From Dehalococcoidia bacterium (lineage in GTDB: Bacteria > Chloroflexota > Dehalococcoidia > Lucifugimonadales > Lucifugimonadaceae), in the NCBI GenBank assembly GCA_012959765.1, contig DUCO01000040.1, positions 124,001-188,000 of the forward strand: DNA of 64,000 bases, written 5' to 3'. Shown here piece after piece: positions 39,535 through 48,388 of the stretch. The stretch's first letter is position 1; every line of letters begins with the position of its first letter. The translations under genes were made by a program, and so were the position numbers. The notes under the pieces are model-generated. The model was not told where the DNA came from, did no database searches, and saw only the letters and a list, made by a program, of their open reading frames with translations.

Positions 39535-40902
39535 CTAAACCATTCCGTGTGCAACATATTCGTAGTCAGCCGAAGCGTAGTCGTCTTCCCATCGCTTCTC
39601 AATGCCGGCGCGCCAGTCTTCTGCGAGTTGCGTTAATTGGGCTGTGATTTGAGGTTCCGAATCGGCAAGATTCACAGTTTCCCCAGGGTCGTTCTCGACG
39701 TCGGAAAGGTGGATTTGGGCGATTGGTTCCGTGTGTTCAACCAGTTGGCCGTTCAAGACGAGCTTCCACTTGCCGCTTCGCACCGCTGTTTGGCTGTCCA
39801 TCTCCCAGAAGATGGGTCGATCCGGGAGATCAGTGCCGTCAGCAACATGCGACAACACGCTTGCGCCGTCGATTTCGTACTGCGAAACGTCGGCACCAAC
39901 CGCATCGAGTACTGTTGGCACGATGTCCATTGAGGCGCACGATTGGTCGCTCACCTGTCCAGCAGGTATACGAGCGGGCCAGTGCATGATTGCTGGCTCT
40001 TTGACGCCGCCGTCGAACAGGCTGAACTTGTGCCCCTTCAGACCGCCAGAGGTTCCGCCGTAGTAGGGATCCTGCGTGCCGTCGAGCCAGTTGCGTGACT
40101 CTCTTGACGGGCCGTTGTCTGAGGTAAATACCGAGAGGGTGTTCTCGGTTAAGCCGAGTCGTTCCAGTTCATCCAGTATGCGCGCAATGGCGTCGTCGAC
40201 TGCGCTGATCATTGCTGCCATTACCTGTCGATCCCACGGTAGATCGGCGAAGCGATCCATGTATTCCGGCGGGGCGTGCATTGGATAGTGAGGGGCGTTG
40301 AACGGCACATAGAGGAAGAACGGCTTGTCGGCCTTGCTCATCTCCCGGATGTACTCTATTGCCTTTTTGGCGATGAGTTCAGTGAAGTACTCGCCATTGC
40401 GCCAGATCTCCTCGTTGTCTTCCCAGAGATCGTGCGTGGGATTCAGGCTCGGACCGGGTCGGTTGGCTCCCCAGTAGTAGATGTGCGAGTAGAAATCGAT
40501 ACAACCTGCCATGAAGCCGAACGTTTTATCGAATCCGTGAGCGCCCGGGCGGGACTGTTCTGCCAGCCCTAAGTGCCACTTTCCGGTGAGGGCGGTTTGG
40601 TAGCCCTCTTTCTTGAGCATGGTTGCGAGGGTCGGGGTGGTCGCTGGAAGTCCGGTGGCGGTGCGGTGTCCTCTGAGAATCGAGCGGACTCCGGCGTTGC
40701 CGGGGTAGCGGCCTGAAAGCAGTGCAGCCCGCGAGGGTGAACAGACCGGACTATTCGAGTACCAGTTGGTGAACCTGACGCCGTCTTTCGCAAGTCGATC
40801 GAGGGTGGGAGTTCGAAAATCAGTCGCTCCCATGCATGACAGGTCGCCGTAGCCCTGATCGTCGGTCAGATAGACGATTACGTTCGGTCGCGGGTCAGCC
40901 AT
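39535..40902 (-). CDS. Sulfatase (arylsulfatase A-type, Cys-type formylglycine motif)
   Basis: PNVIVYLTDDQGYGDLSCMG, PVCSPSRAALLSGRYP, TGKWHLG; start trimmed to 40902. Confidence 0.93.
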   Translation of the reverse strand: MADPRPNVIVYLTDDQGYGDLSCMGATDFRTPTLDRLAKDGVRFTNWYSNSPVCSPSRAALLSGRYPGNAGVRSILRGHRTATGLPATTPTLATMLKKEGYQTALTGKWHLGLAEQSRPGAHGFDKTFGFMAGCIDFYSHIYYWGANRPGPSLNPTHDLWEDNEEIWRNGEYFTELIAKKAIEYIREMSKADKPFFLYVPFNAPHYPMHAPPEYMDRFADLPWDRQVMAAMISAVDDAIARILDELERLGLTENTLSVFTSDNGPSRESRNWLDGTQDPYYGGTSGGLKGHKFSLFDGGVKEPAIMHWPARIPAGQVSDQSCASMDIVPTVLDAVGADVSQYEIDGASVLSHVADGTDLPDRPIFWEMDSQTAVRSGKWKLVLNGQLVEHTEPIAQIHLSDVENDPGETVNLADSEPQITAQLTQLAEDWRAGIEKRWEDDYASADYEYVAHGMV

Positions 40903-41054
40903 TCGGGTTCGTTCCTGTTCATCTGTTTTCGCAGCGGTGTAAGCATTCCAACGATGCGACAGCGTATCGGAAGAATTGGAGGTTGAGGGGTGGATTCGTG
41001 TGAATCTTGGGAAGTTACGCACTGATCTAGACAATTCCGGGGTGCGTTGCTTCG

Positions 41055-41217
41055 CCAACTCAGCGCGACCCCGTCAGATCTCTCGGCGGCACTCGGGAAA
41101 TCGGTGATTTGCAGATGGACGTTGTGGGGAGTGTTGTGTCTCGATGTGGCGCTTAACGCACGCGCGTTCTCCCACCAGATCCTTCGACTCCGCAGGGCTT
41201 CGCTCAGGAAATGGGTT
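41055..41217 (+). repeat. Two direct copies of the dispersed repeat (D1, D2)
   Basis: 41055..41104 GCCAACTCAGCGCGACCCCGTCAGATCTCTCGGCGGCACTCGGGAAATCGG and 41161..41217 CCCACCAGATCCTTCGACTCCGCAGGGCTTCGCTCAGGAAATGGG. Confidence 0.6.
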
Positions 41218-41259
41218 GGATGCTGTGTGCTTGTCGGCAGTTCGCAGTGTGCAGCCGGT

Positions 41260-42002
41260 AAATAGCAAATACACCGAATCCTGGTTTATCACGCCCTTTG
41301 CCATGAACGTGTTGATTACGCCGATTCCGGTGGATTCCGCGAATTTTCGCAACTCGCCAGATGCTCCCAACCTGATGGTTCCGTTGCCCGCGAGGATCAC
41401 AGGACTTTTTGCCTGGCGAATCACCTGAAGAGCATCGAAAATTACTTCTTGATCCGGCACGGGGTGAGTTGGTCGGGACTTTCTGATCGGGTCAAGATCC
41501 TCAGCCGGGGCATCTGCAACGTCTTCTGGCAGCTCGATGTGGCAGGCGCCGGGTTTCCTCGGCGGCGGCAAGCTTGAACGCTTTGTATACGACTTCAGGC
41601 ACGTTGCGCGGGCTGAGAATTGTTGAAGCCCACTTCGTTATCGGCTTGAACATGCCCACAACGTCCATCGCCTGATGGCTTTCTTTGTGCCACCGTTCGG
41701 TTCCGGCCTAACCTGTGATTGCAATGAGTGGAACACGGTCCATGTTGGCCTCGACGACACCAGTGACGAGGTTGGCGGCTCCGGGTCCGAGGGGGTTCCA
41801 AGGCACACTCCGGGCTCTCCGGTGAGACGACCGTGGCCTCGGCCATGAACGCCGCGCCCTGCTCGTGGCGAGTCAGGATGAAGTCGATCGAAGAGGCGTC
41901 AAGCGCCATCATCAGCGCTGCATTTTCTTCCCCCGGCACGCCAAATACGCGCGTTACGCCTTCGTTTTCAAGACACTGTACGAACAGTTCTGCCGCGTTC
42001 AA
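41260..42002 (-). pseudogene. Acetolactate-synthase-like (TPP-binding) pseudogene
   Basis: [56 protein letters not shown] then frameshift; [44 protein letters not shown] (TAG at 41708..41710); SPVILAGNGTIRLGASGELRKFAESTGIGVINTFMAKG; no C-terminal third. Confidence 0.85.
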
Positions 42003-42115
42003 CGACTATTCCCCCCAACCCACGAGAAGAAGATTTTGCGCAAATTCAATGCTACCTATGGTTACGCACCATACCCGCGATAGTTTTCAATTGTATTTCG
42101 GAGCCGGTGGCTCAG

Positions 42116-43225
42116 TTAAATGGCGGGAGTCACGTGGGCTCGTTGTTGAGTGAACTTTTCGAGTAGTTCGGGATCGGGTTCTGGAAGGCCGTTTTCGTAC
42201 GGCATCATGGTATGACGTGCCGTAAGTTCGACCTCTGGTTGACCCATGTCTCGTGTGTAAAAACGGGCCGATGGGAACAGGTCGCCGGGGTAAACGAAAT
42301 TCGGGAGCGTCGCCAGTTCTACGCAAACCGCCGATCCGACCGCGCTTTCCAGCATGCCACCTACCCACACGGGAACTCCGGCGTCCTGGCAAATGTCGTG
42401 GATTCGAACAGCGTTGCTGAGCCCGCCAACCCTGCCTGGCTTGATGTTCACAAACTTGCAGGCATCGATTCGCAGCGCCTGTTCGACCACTCTTGGGCTT
42501 GTGACCGATTCGTCGAGACAGATTGGCGTTTCGATTGAGCGGGCAAGTTCGGCGTGATCGAGAATGTCGTCGTTCGCCAGAGGCTGCTCGATGAATTCGA
42601 GATTGAACTTATCGATTTCCTTGAACATATCGAGATCGTCGAGGGAATAGCCCGAGTTGCAATCGATGTGGAACTTTTCGTTCGGGAAGGTCGAGCGCAC
42701 AGCCCTGAGCATCTCAACATCCCACTCGCGGGCAACTTTTAACTTCACCCGTGGAAAACCAGCGTCGACAGCTGTTTGGATGTTGCCGAGCAGCATGTCG
42801 AACGAATCTTGGATACCGAAGTCGGCACCGGCCTGAACTTCTCTCGCTGTGCCACCGAGAAGTTGATGTAATGGTCGATCCTGAATCTTCGATTCGAGTG
42901 TCCACCAGACTATTTCGAGGGCAGCTTTTGCGAACGGGTTGCCCTTGAAGACTGACAGAGCTTCGTTTACATCTTCGGCAGATTCGAACTCTTTGCCGAC
43001 CAGCCGTGGTGCAAAGTACTCCGAGACGTTCAGGAACACCCCGGCTGCGCCTTCCGGGCTGTACAGCGGGTACTGCATCGGCGTTGATTCGGCCCACGAA
43101 TAGTGGTCGCCGCTTGTCGCCTTAACAAGCACGGAATGAATATCGTAGTCGGCACCGTAGGCGGTTCGCCACGGGTAGATGAGCGGCATCGCTACGTGGA
43201 AAATTTCGAGAGAATCTATCTTCAT
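42116..43225 (-). CDS. o-succinylbenzoate synthase/N-succinylamino-acid-racemase-like (enolase superfamily) 2
   Basis: VKLKVAREWD, HIDCNSGYSLDD, EFIEQPLANDDILDHAELARSIETPICLDESV, NIKPGRVGGLSNAVRIHDIC, WVGGMLESAVG. Confidence 0.9.
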   Translation of the reverse strand: MKIDSLEIFHVAMPLIYPWRTAYGADYDIHSVLVKATSGDHYSWAESTPMQYPLYSPEGAAGVFLNVSEYFAPRLVGKEFESAEDVNEALSVFKGNPFAKAALEIVWWTLESKIQDRPLHQLLGGTAREVQAGADFGIQDSFDMLLGNIQTAVDAGFPRVKLKVAREWDVEMLRAVRSTFPNEKFHIDCNSGYSLDDLDMFKEIDKFNLEFIEQPLANDDILDHAELARSIETPICLDESVTSPRVVEQALRIDACKFVNIKPGRVGGLSNAVRIHDICQDAGVPVWVGGMLESAVGSAVCVELATLPNFVYPGDLFPSARFYTRDMGQPEVELTARHTMMPYENGLPEPDPELLEKFTQQRAHVTPAI

Positions 43226-43443
43226 TCGGAAGAGGTTACCGGGTCGTAGGCGAAAAGAAAGTTCTTGTCGACCGATTGCACGACGCGTGGCGGACCGATT
43301 CGGTCGGATCAGGGAAGGGTCGTCAGACGCAGCCAGAATCTGTCAGCTTCGCCGGGCTACGCCTTCGCCTGCTCTTCCTCCGGCAATCGCGTTCCCCTGG
43401 CAACTATTGCCCCTGCGCCGCACGGATCACCCCTAAACTGTGC

Positions 43444-44895
43444 ATGAAATTGAATCTCTGCCTCATAATCAATACTGACCAGATGCCCAATAAAACCAAA
43501 ACCCTCGGAATCTACGTCTGGCCGCCTCACATACAGGGCGAGGGCATCAATGCCGTGCTCGACAACCTTCAGGCGATCGGAGCGACTTCCGTTTCGACTT
43601 CGACCTACGTTGCCGAACCTGCTGAGGGCGGAAATGGTGATCGCCGTGAACCACCCGAAAACGGGAACAAGGGGCAGGTAAGGGAAATCGACAGGCCGCT
43701 ATGGGGTCGAAAGTCTTTGTACTTGAATACAGGTGCGAGCTTTCGCCATGATCCGGGTTTGTTCGAAGGCCAGAAATACGTTCCCCCAGCTGCAAACAGC
43801 CTCACTGACAAGTTCGGTCGTGTGATTCACGATTTCCTCGATGAAGAGAAGAGAAGAGGTCTCAAGACTTACATCCAGACTTCGCCATCTCGTCTTCCTG
43901 ATTTACGGAACAGGATCGATGATTCGGAGGGGGCGATAGACGCGCCCAGACTCCCAAACAATCAGGTTCCGGCCAACCGAATGGTCAACTTCGCATCGTT
44001 GGCGAGTCCAGCTGTGCGGGACTTCATGGCTGCGGAAACCAAGAGCATTCTCAACGAGTACCAGCAGGTCAACGGGCTGTTACTCGACCGGATGGAGCAG
44101 AGCTTTTACACCTTCGACGACGCATTCGTTGATTTCGGAGATCACACCCGAGTAGCAGCCGGCGAACTGGGATTCGACTTCGAGCAGATGAACGATACGG
44201 TTGCTCAGGTGTTGGCGGGGTTCAGATCGCTTACTAACTCGGATCTGGATTCGATCGATTCTCGACTCGATATTCCGATTGCGTTCCCGACAAGAGGTGC
44301 GAACGACGATTCGCTGAACGCTGCCATGAAGTTTCGGTCTGCTATCACATCAAGCTTTTTAGGGAATCTTCGGCAGGCTGCAAATTCTGTACGAGCCGGA
44401 GTGGAACTGATACCCATCACCTTCCCGCCCCCGCTTTCGATGCTCACTGGTGCCGATTTTTCGAAGTACTCGGAACACGCTGACGCAGTGATGATCAAGT
44501 TTTTTACGATGCACTGGCCGCTGATCGTCACTTACTGGACAGAAGGCATCACTGCGATGAACCGGGGGCTCGATCCCAATAAAGTGGCTAGAGCCGTATC
44601 GACAGCACTTGAATTGGAAGATGAACCTTCGAATAACGCCAGCGACTACGCCTACCCGGAGCCTGACGCACCGCACCGAGCGGGAACAAACGCCCAGATC
44701 AACAAGATTGAAGCCGCCACAAAACAGGCGAAAGGGATGCCGATACTGCCATCCGTTCACGGCTACGGGCCGTTAGCGGATGTGGAACGTCGCTGGAAAA
44801 TTGGCTGGGAAACCGGTGATTCGGGCATGTGGGTGAATCGATACGGGTATCTGAGTGAGCCTAAGTTGAACTTACTCAAACGTGTCACCGCATAG
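43444..44895 (+). CDS. Uncharacterised protein, possibly TIM-barrel glycosidase-like
   Basis: Long intact ORF; GIYVWPPHIQGEGINAVLDNLQAIGATSVSTSTY, VNGLLLDRMEQSFYTFDDAFVDFG; start 43444 or 43483. Confidence 0.6.
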   Translation: MKLNLCLIINTDQMPNKTKTLGIYVWPPHIQGEGINAVLDNLQAIGATSVSTSTYVAEPAEGGNGDRREPPENGNKGQVREIDRPLWGRKSLYLNTGASFRHDPGLFEGQKYVPPAANSLTDKFGRVIHDFLDEEKRRGLKTYIQTSPSRLPDLRNRIDDSEGAIDAPRLPNNQVPANRMVNFASLASPAVRDFMAAETKSILNEYQQVNGLLLDRMEQSFYTFDDAFVDFGDHTRVAAGELGFDFEQMNDTVAQVLAGFRSLTNSDLDSIDSRLDIPIAFPTRGANDDSLNAAMKFRSAITSSFLGNLRQAANSVRAGVELIPITFPPPLSMLTGADFSKYSEHADAVMIKFFTMHWPLIVTYWTEGITAMNRGLDPNKVARAVSTALELEDEPSNNASDYAYPEPDAPHRAGTNAQINKIEAATKQAKGMPILPSVHGYGPLADVERRWKIGWETGDSGMWVNRYGYLSEPKLNLLKRVTA

Positions 44896-45032
44896 AAATA
44901 GTGCTGACCCGCACTGCGATTCAAGTTCGGCGTGATCGACGTTTCAGGTTATTGTTATCTGGCTTGATTACTCGAAAATTGCTAAAAGCCGAATTCTCGG
45001 CTGCGATATGACCTCTGGAGCATCTCGAATTA

Positions 45033-45167
45033 ATGCCTGATTGGTGGCTTGAAGCGACTCTGCCGACCGTCATTTTTGGCGGGCTTTTCCTGTTGTGGGT
45101 GCTGATTCCACCTCCTGAAGGTGAATCGGATTTCGCAAGCCGCTTGCGCGATAGGTTCCGCAAATAA
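45033..45167 (+). CDS. 44-aa membrane micro-ORF (not in supplied ORF track)
   Basis: MPDWWLEATLPTVIFGGLFLLWVLIPPPEGESDFASRLRDRFRK*; TAATG overlap with next start. Confidence 0.6.
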   Translation: MPDWWLEATLPTVIFGGLFLLWVLIPPPEGESDFASRLRDRFRK

Positions 45168-48100
45168 TGTTTGCAACCGCAGATCGCAAACGACTCGTCG
45201 TCGGGCTGATGCTTCTGGTCATAATCATGGGCATGTTTCTGGCGTTCAACCGCCTGCCCAAGATCGGCATCGTCGGCGAAGACCTCGATGCTGTCACTTC
45301 GCCAACCAGCCAGTGTTTTCAGGGATTTTGTATCGAACGAGACCCCGGCGTCAGCTTCACGACTCGCTGGATAAAGTTCTCGATCACATACCTGCGACTC
45401 GTAACCGTCGGCATGACTTTCGCCTTCGTTACTGCTGGACTGGCCGAGGCGTTCCTGTTTTCTAAATCCATCGGCAAAGGACTGCCCACTGCCGGAGTGT
45501 TTAGACGAACTGTGCAGGGAGCCGCGGCAGGCGGAGTGATGAACCTGTGTTCTGCCTGCATCGTTCCGGTGTCATCTGCGTTCCACAAGCGAGCCAGCAT
45601 CGAGGGCGCTGTGGCGATGGTGCAGGGGTCGACCACGCTAAACATCCCAGCACTGGCGATGGTGTTTTTCGTGTTCAGTCCGGTGCTCGGCTTCAGCAGG
45701 TTAATACTGGCTATCGTGGGTGCACTGATCATCGGGCCGATCGTTGTTTACAGCGTCAGACGTGATCGTGAGAAGCCGATCGAAATACCTGACACCTATC
45801 AGGATCCTGCCGATCTGGTTGGCTGGAAAGAGGCGGTTGTCCCGGCGTTCAGGCACTGGGCGAAAGCCTCTTTTGGTTATGCCAGACGGCTCGCCCCGAT
45901 CATGATTCTCGCCGGATTTGGGAGCGGACTTGCTATCCAGTGGCTCAGCCCAGAGGTGGTCGCTACGTATCTCGGAAATGACGTTCGCGGCATCCTGCTG
46001 GCAGCCACGTTCGGGTTATTGATCAACGTTCCCCTGTTATTTGAAATTCCGCTGGTCGCACTGCTGTTGCTTTTGGGGATGGGCACTGCGCCGGCTGCAA
46101 CATTGCTGTTCGCTGCCGCTGCTGGTGGTCCTGTTACTTTCTGGGGTCTGGCGAAGATCATGCCTCGAAAAGCGCTTGCCACTTTCGCTACGGCTACATG
46201 GGCCGTGGGTGCGTTGGGTGGATTGCTGGTGCTGCTTGGGGGTGCGTACTTCTGGGAAGATGCGGGCTTGAGTGATCGTGTGGCGAAGACTACGGAACAG
46301 CGGACTGTTGACGAGATGTTCCTGGTCTATACTTCCGATCCTTTTCGTTCGAGTGTCTATCCTGGGTTTTCTGATGGGATTCCTGCGAGCGACGAGTTTG
46401 GGCCGTTCCAGAACATTGCATCGTTGATTGGTACTGACGCGTTGATCGAAAACCGTTATCCGGGGGTGGCTATCTTTGATTTTGACCGTGATGGCGATCT
46501 TGATTTCTATGTGACCTCTGGCGAATCGAATGCCGTGTTCCAGATCACCCGGGGCGGACCCAACAAGCTGTTCCGCAACGATGGCGGCAACAGGTTCACA
46601 GAGATGGCAGCAGAGGCGGGAGTTGCCGCCAGCACCCACAACTCGACTGCGGTTGCTGCGTGCGACTTCGACAACGATGGTTACCAGGATCTTTATGTTG
46701 GTGCGCAGGGTCGGATCGGCGACAACCTCGACTATCGTTCGATCGCCCAGAGCCCATCGCTTATACCCGTCATTCAGGATCGCCTGTTCCACAACAACGG
46801 CGATGGCACGTTTACCGACATCACTGCTTCGGCTTTTGCTGGGAGTGTGAACATCCGTTCGGCTGCCAGTATCGCGTGTGGTGATGTCGATAACGACGGC
46901 TACTTAGACATCTACGTTGGTAACAGGGCGGATCAAGATTTCGTCAGGTTCGACACCTCGCGCCACCATGGCCATTTCAACACGTTTTTCCACAACAACG
47001 GCGACATGACATTTTCGGATTTGACCGAGCGTGTGGGGCTGATTTCACCAGAGATCAGGATGCGCGATCTTGACGGCAACCCGATCACTTTCGCTGCCGG
47101 TGGCGGCCGAGTGGAGGGTTTCGATGTCAGCGTGGTAGATGGCAATGGCAACGTAGTTGGTAATCCGGCGGGCCAAACGTGGGCGACGCTAATGTTCGAC
47201 CACGATGCCGATGGTGACCTTGATCTTTGGGTGGGCGACGATGGCGATCGGCTAAAGGTTTATCGCAACGATTCTGGTTCCGAAGGCATTTCATTCACGT
47301 CGATAGAGGAACAGCTTGGCATCGACCAGATGGGCCAGTGGATGGGCTTTGCGCTGGGTGATTACGACGGTGACTCCGACCTCGATGTGTTCGTAACCAA
47401 CATGGGTTTCCACCCGCTGGAACGTCCGTGGCCGGGTGTGCCTTCTGCCGATTGTGCTTATTACCACTCAACCGAAACTGGCACCTGTTTCCACGCCCTG
47501 ATCGAAAACCGTGTGAACGAGGGAAGCGATCCTGATCGCAATGGAGCGTTCGTGTTCGTGACGGGCGAAACTGTTGTGACGGCGAGTGAGGTGTTGCCTC
47601 CCACTTCGATAAGAGCCGATTTCGAAGGCGCGAAACAACTTACTGGCCTTGAGGCTTACGAGTTCGGATTCGGCGCGGTGTTCTTCGATATGGACAATGA
47701 TGCTGACCAGGATTTGTACTGGCTCGGCTCGCTGGCGGCTCGTGGCGAAGGCCCGAACGGGGATTTTGCTCCCGGGTTTGGGCGCATGTTGCAGAACGAC
47801 GGGAGCGGAGCATTCAAGGACGTCACGGTTGAATCACGGATGATCGATGCACTTGCGGTCGACTACTCAGTCATCGATCCCGGCGACGACGAATTCAATC
47901 GCTCAAAGCAACGGCTCGGTGCTGAGTTCCACGAGAACGGAAAAGGTGTGGTGGTTGGCGATCTGAATGGTGATGGGTTTATCGACGTGATCGGCACTAA
48001 CAGCAATGGCGAAACCTTCACGGCCGACGGCGAACGTGCGGTCGTAGGCGGACCGTTGTTCGTGTGGATAAATTCTGGCGGTGACAACCACTGGATATCA

Positions 48101-48388
48101 TTCAGGCTCAAGGGGCGCATGGCTGTCGATGGCAGCGGTTCGAACGCAGACGCCATTGGCGCAAAGATAACTGTTACTTATCTGGACGACAGCGGCGTTG
48201 AAGTCACCCAGGTGAAAGAGGTTCTGGGATCATCGAGTTTCCTGTCGATGAGTTCGCTAGACGCTCATTTTGGTCTAGGAAATGGCGAATCGGTCGCAGT
48301 CACGATTCGATGGCCGAGCGGATTGACGATGGACATAGCTGATCTCGAGTTGAACCAACTTCACGAGATAACCGAGCCGGCGAGTTAA
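45167..48388 (+). CDS. Fusion: COG0701/DUF318-type permease + FG-GAP/VCBS repeats + ASPIC/UnbV domain
   Basis: N-term GAAAGGVMNLCSACIVPVSSAFHKRASIEGAVAMVQGSTTLNIPAL; middle FDFDRDGDLDFYV, CDFDNDGYQDLYV, GDVDNDGYLDIYV, FDHDADGDLDLWV, GDYDGDSDLDVFV, FDMDNDADQDLYW, GDLNGDGFIDV; C-term VTIRWPSGLTMDIADLELNQLHEI. Confidence 0.9.
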   Translation: MFATADRKRLVVGLMLLVIIMGMFLAFNRLPKIGIVGEDLDAVTSPTSQCFQGFCIERDPGVSFTTRWIKFSITYLRLVTVGMTFAFVTAGLAEAFLFSKSIGKGLPTAGVFRRTVQGAAAGGVMNLCSACIVPVSSAFHKRASIEGAVAMVQGSTTLNIPALAMVFFVFSPVLGFSRLILAIVGALIIGPIVVYSVRRDREKPIEIPDTYQDPADLVGWKEAVVPAFRHWAKASFGYARRLAPIMILAGFGSGLAIQWLSPEVVATYLGNDVRGILLAATFGLLINVPLLFEIPLVALLLLLGMGTAPAATLLFAAAAGGPVTFWGLAKIMPRKALATFATATWAVGALGGLLVLLGGAYFWEDAGLSDRVAKTTEQRTVDEMFLVYTSDPFRSSVYPGFSDGIPASDEFGPFQNIASLIGTDALIENRYPGVAIFDFDRDGDLDFYVTSGESNAVFQITRGGPNKLFRNDGGNRFTEMAAEAGVAASTHNSTAVAACDFDNDGYQDLYVGAQGRIGDNLDYRSIAQSPSLIPVIQDRLFHNNGDGTFTDITASAFAGSVNIRSAASIACGDVDNDGYLDIYVGNRADQDFVRFDTSRHHGHFNTFFHNNGDMTFSDLTERVGLISPEIRMRDLDGNPITFAAGGGRVEGFDVSVVDGNGNVVGNPAGQTWATLMFDHDADGDLDLWVGDDGDRLKVYRNDSGSEGISFTSIEEQLGIDQMGQWMGFALGDYDGDSDLDVFVTNMGFHPLERPWPGVPSADCAYYHSTETGTCFHALIENRVNEGSDPDRNGAFVFVTGETVVTASEVLPPTSIRADFEGAKQLTGLEAYEFGFGAVFFDMDNDADQDLYWLGSLAARGEGPNGDFAPGFGRMLQNDGSGAFKDVTVESRMIDALAVDYSVIDPGDDEFNRSKQRLGAEFHENGKGVVVGDLNGDGFIDVIGTNSNGETFTADGERAVVGGPLFVWINSGGDNHWISFRLKGRMAVDGSGSNADAIGAKITVTYLDDSGVEVTQVKEVLGSSSFLSMSSLDAHFGLGNGESVAVTIRWPSGLTMDIADLELNQLHEITEPAS

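Noticed and set aside
41055-41217. Possible IS element at the end of the ALS-like pseudogene
   Set aside because: No transposase ORF or clear terminal inverted repeats; matches the short dispersed repeat family instead
46037-46792. 251-aa ORF on minus strand
   Set aside because: Antisense to the permease/FG-GAP fusion; no independent evidence
46450-48000. Internal repetitive signal in 45167..48388 considered as DNA repeat or CRISPR-like
   Set aside because: Periodicity is at protein level (FG-GAP Ca-binding repeats), with degenerate DNA and irregular spacing
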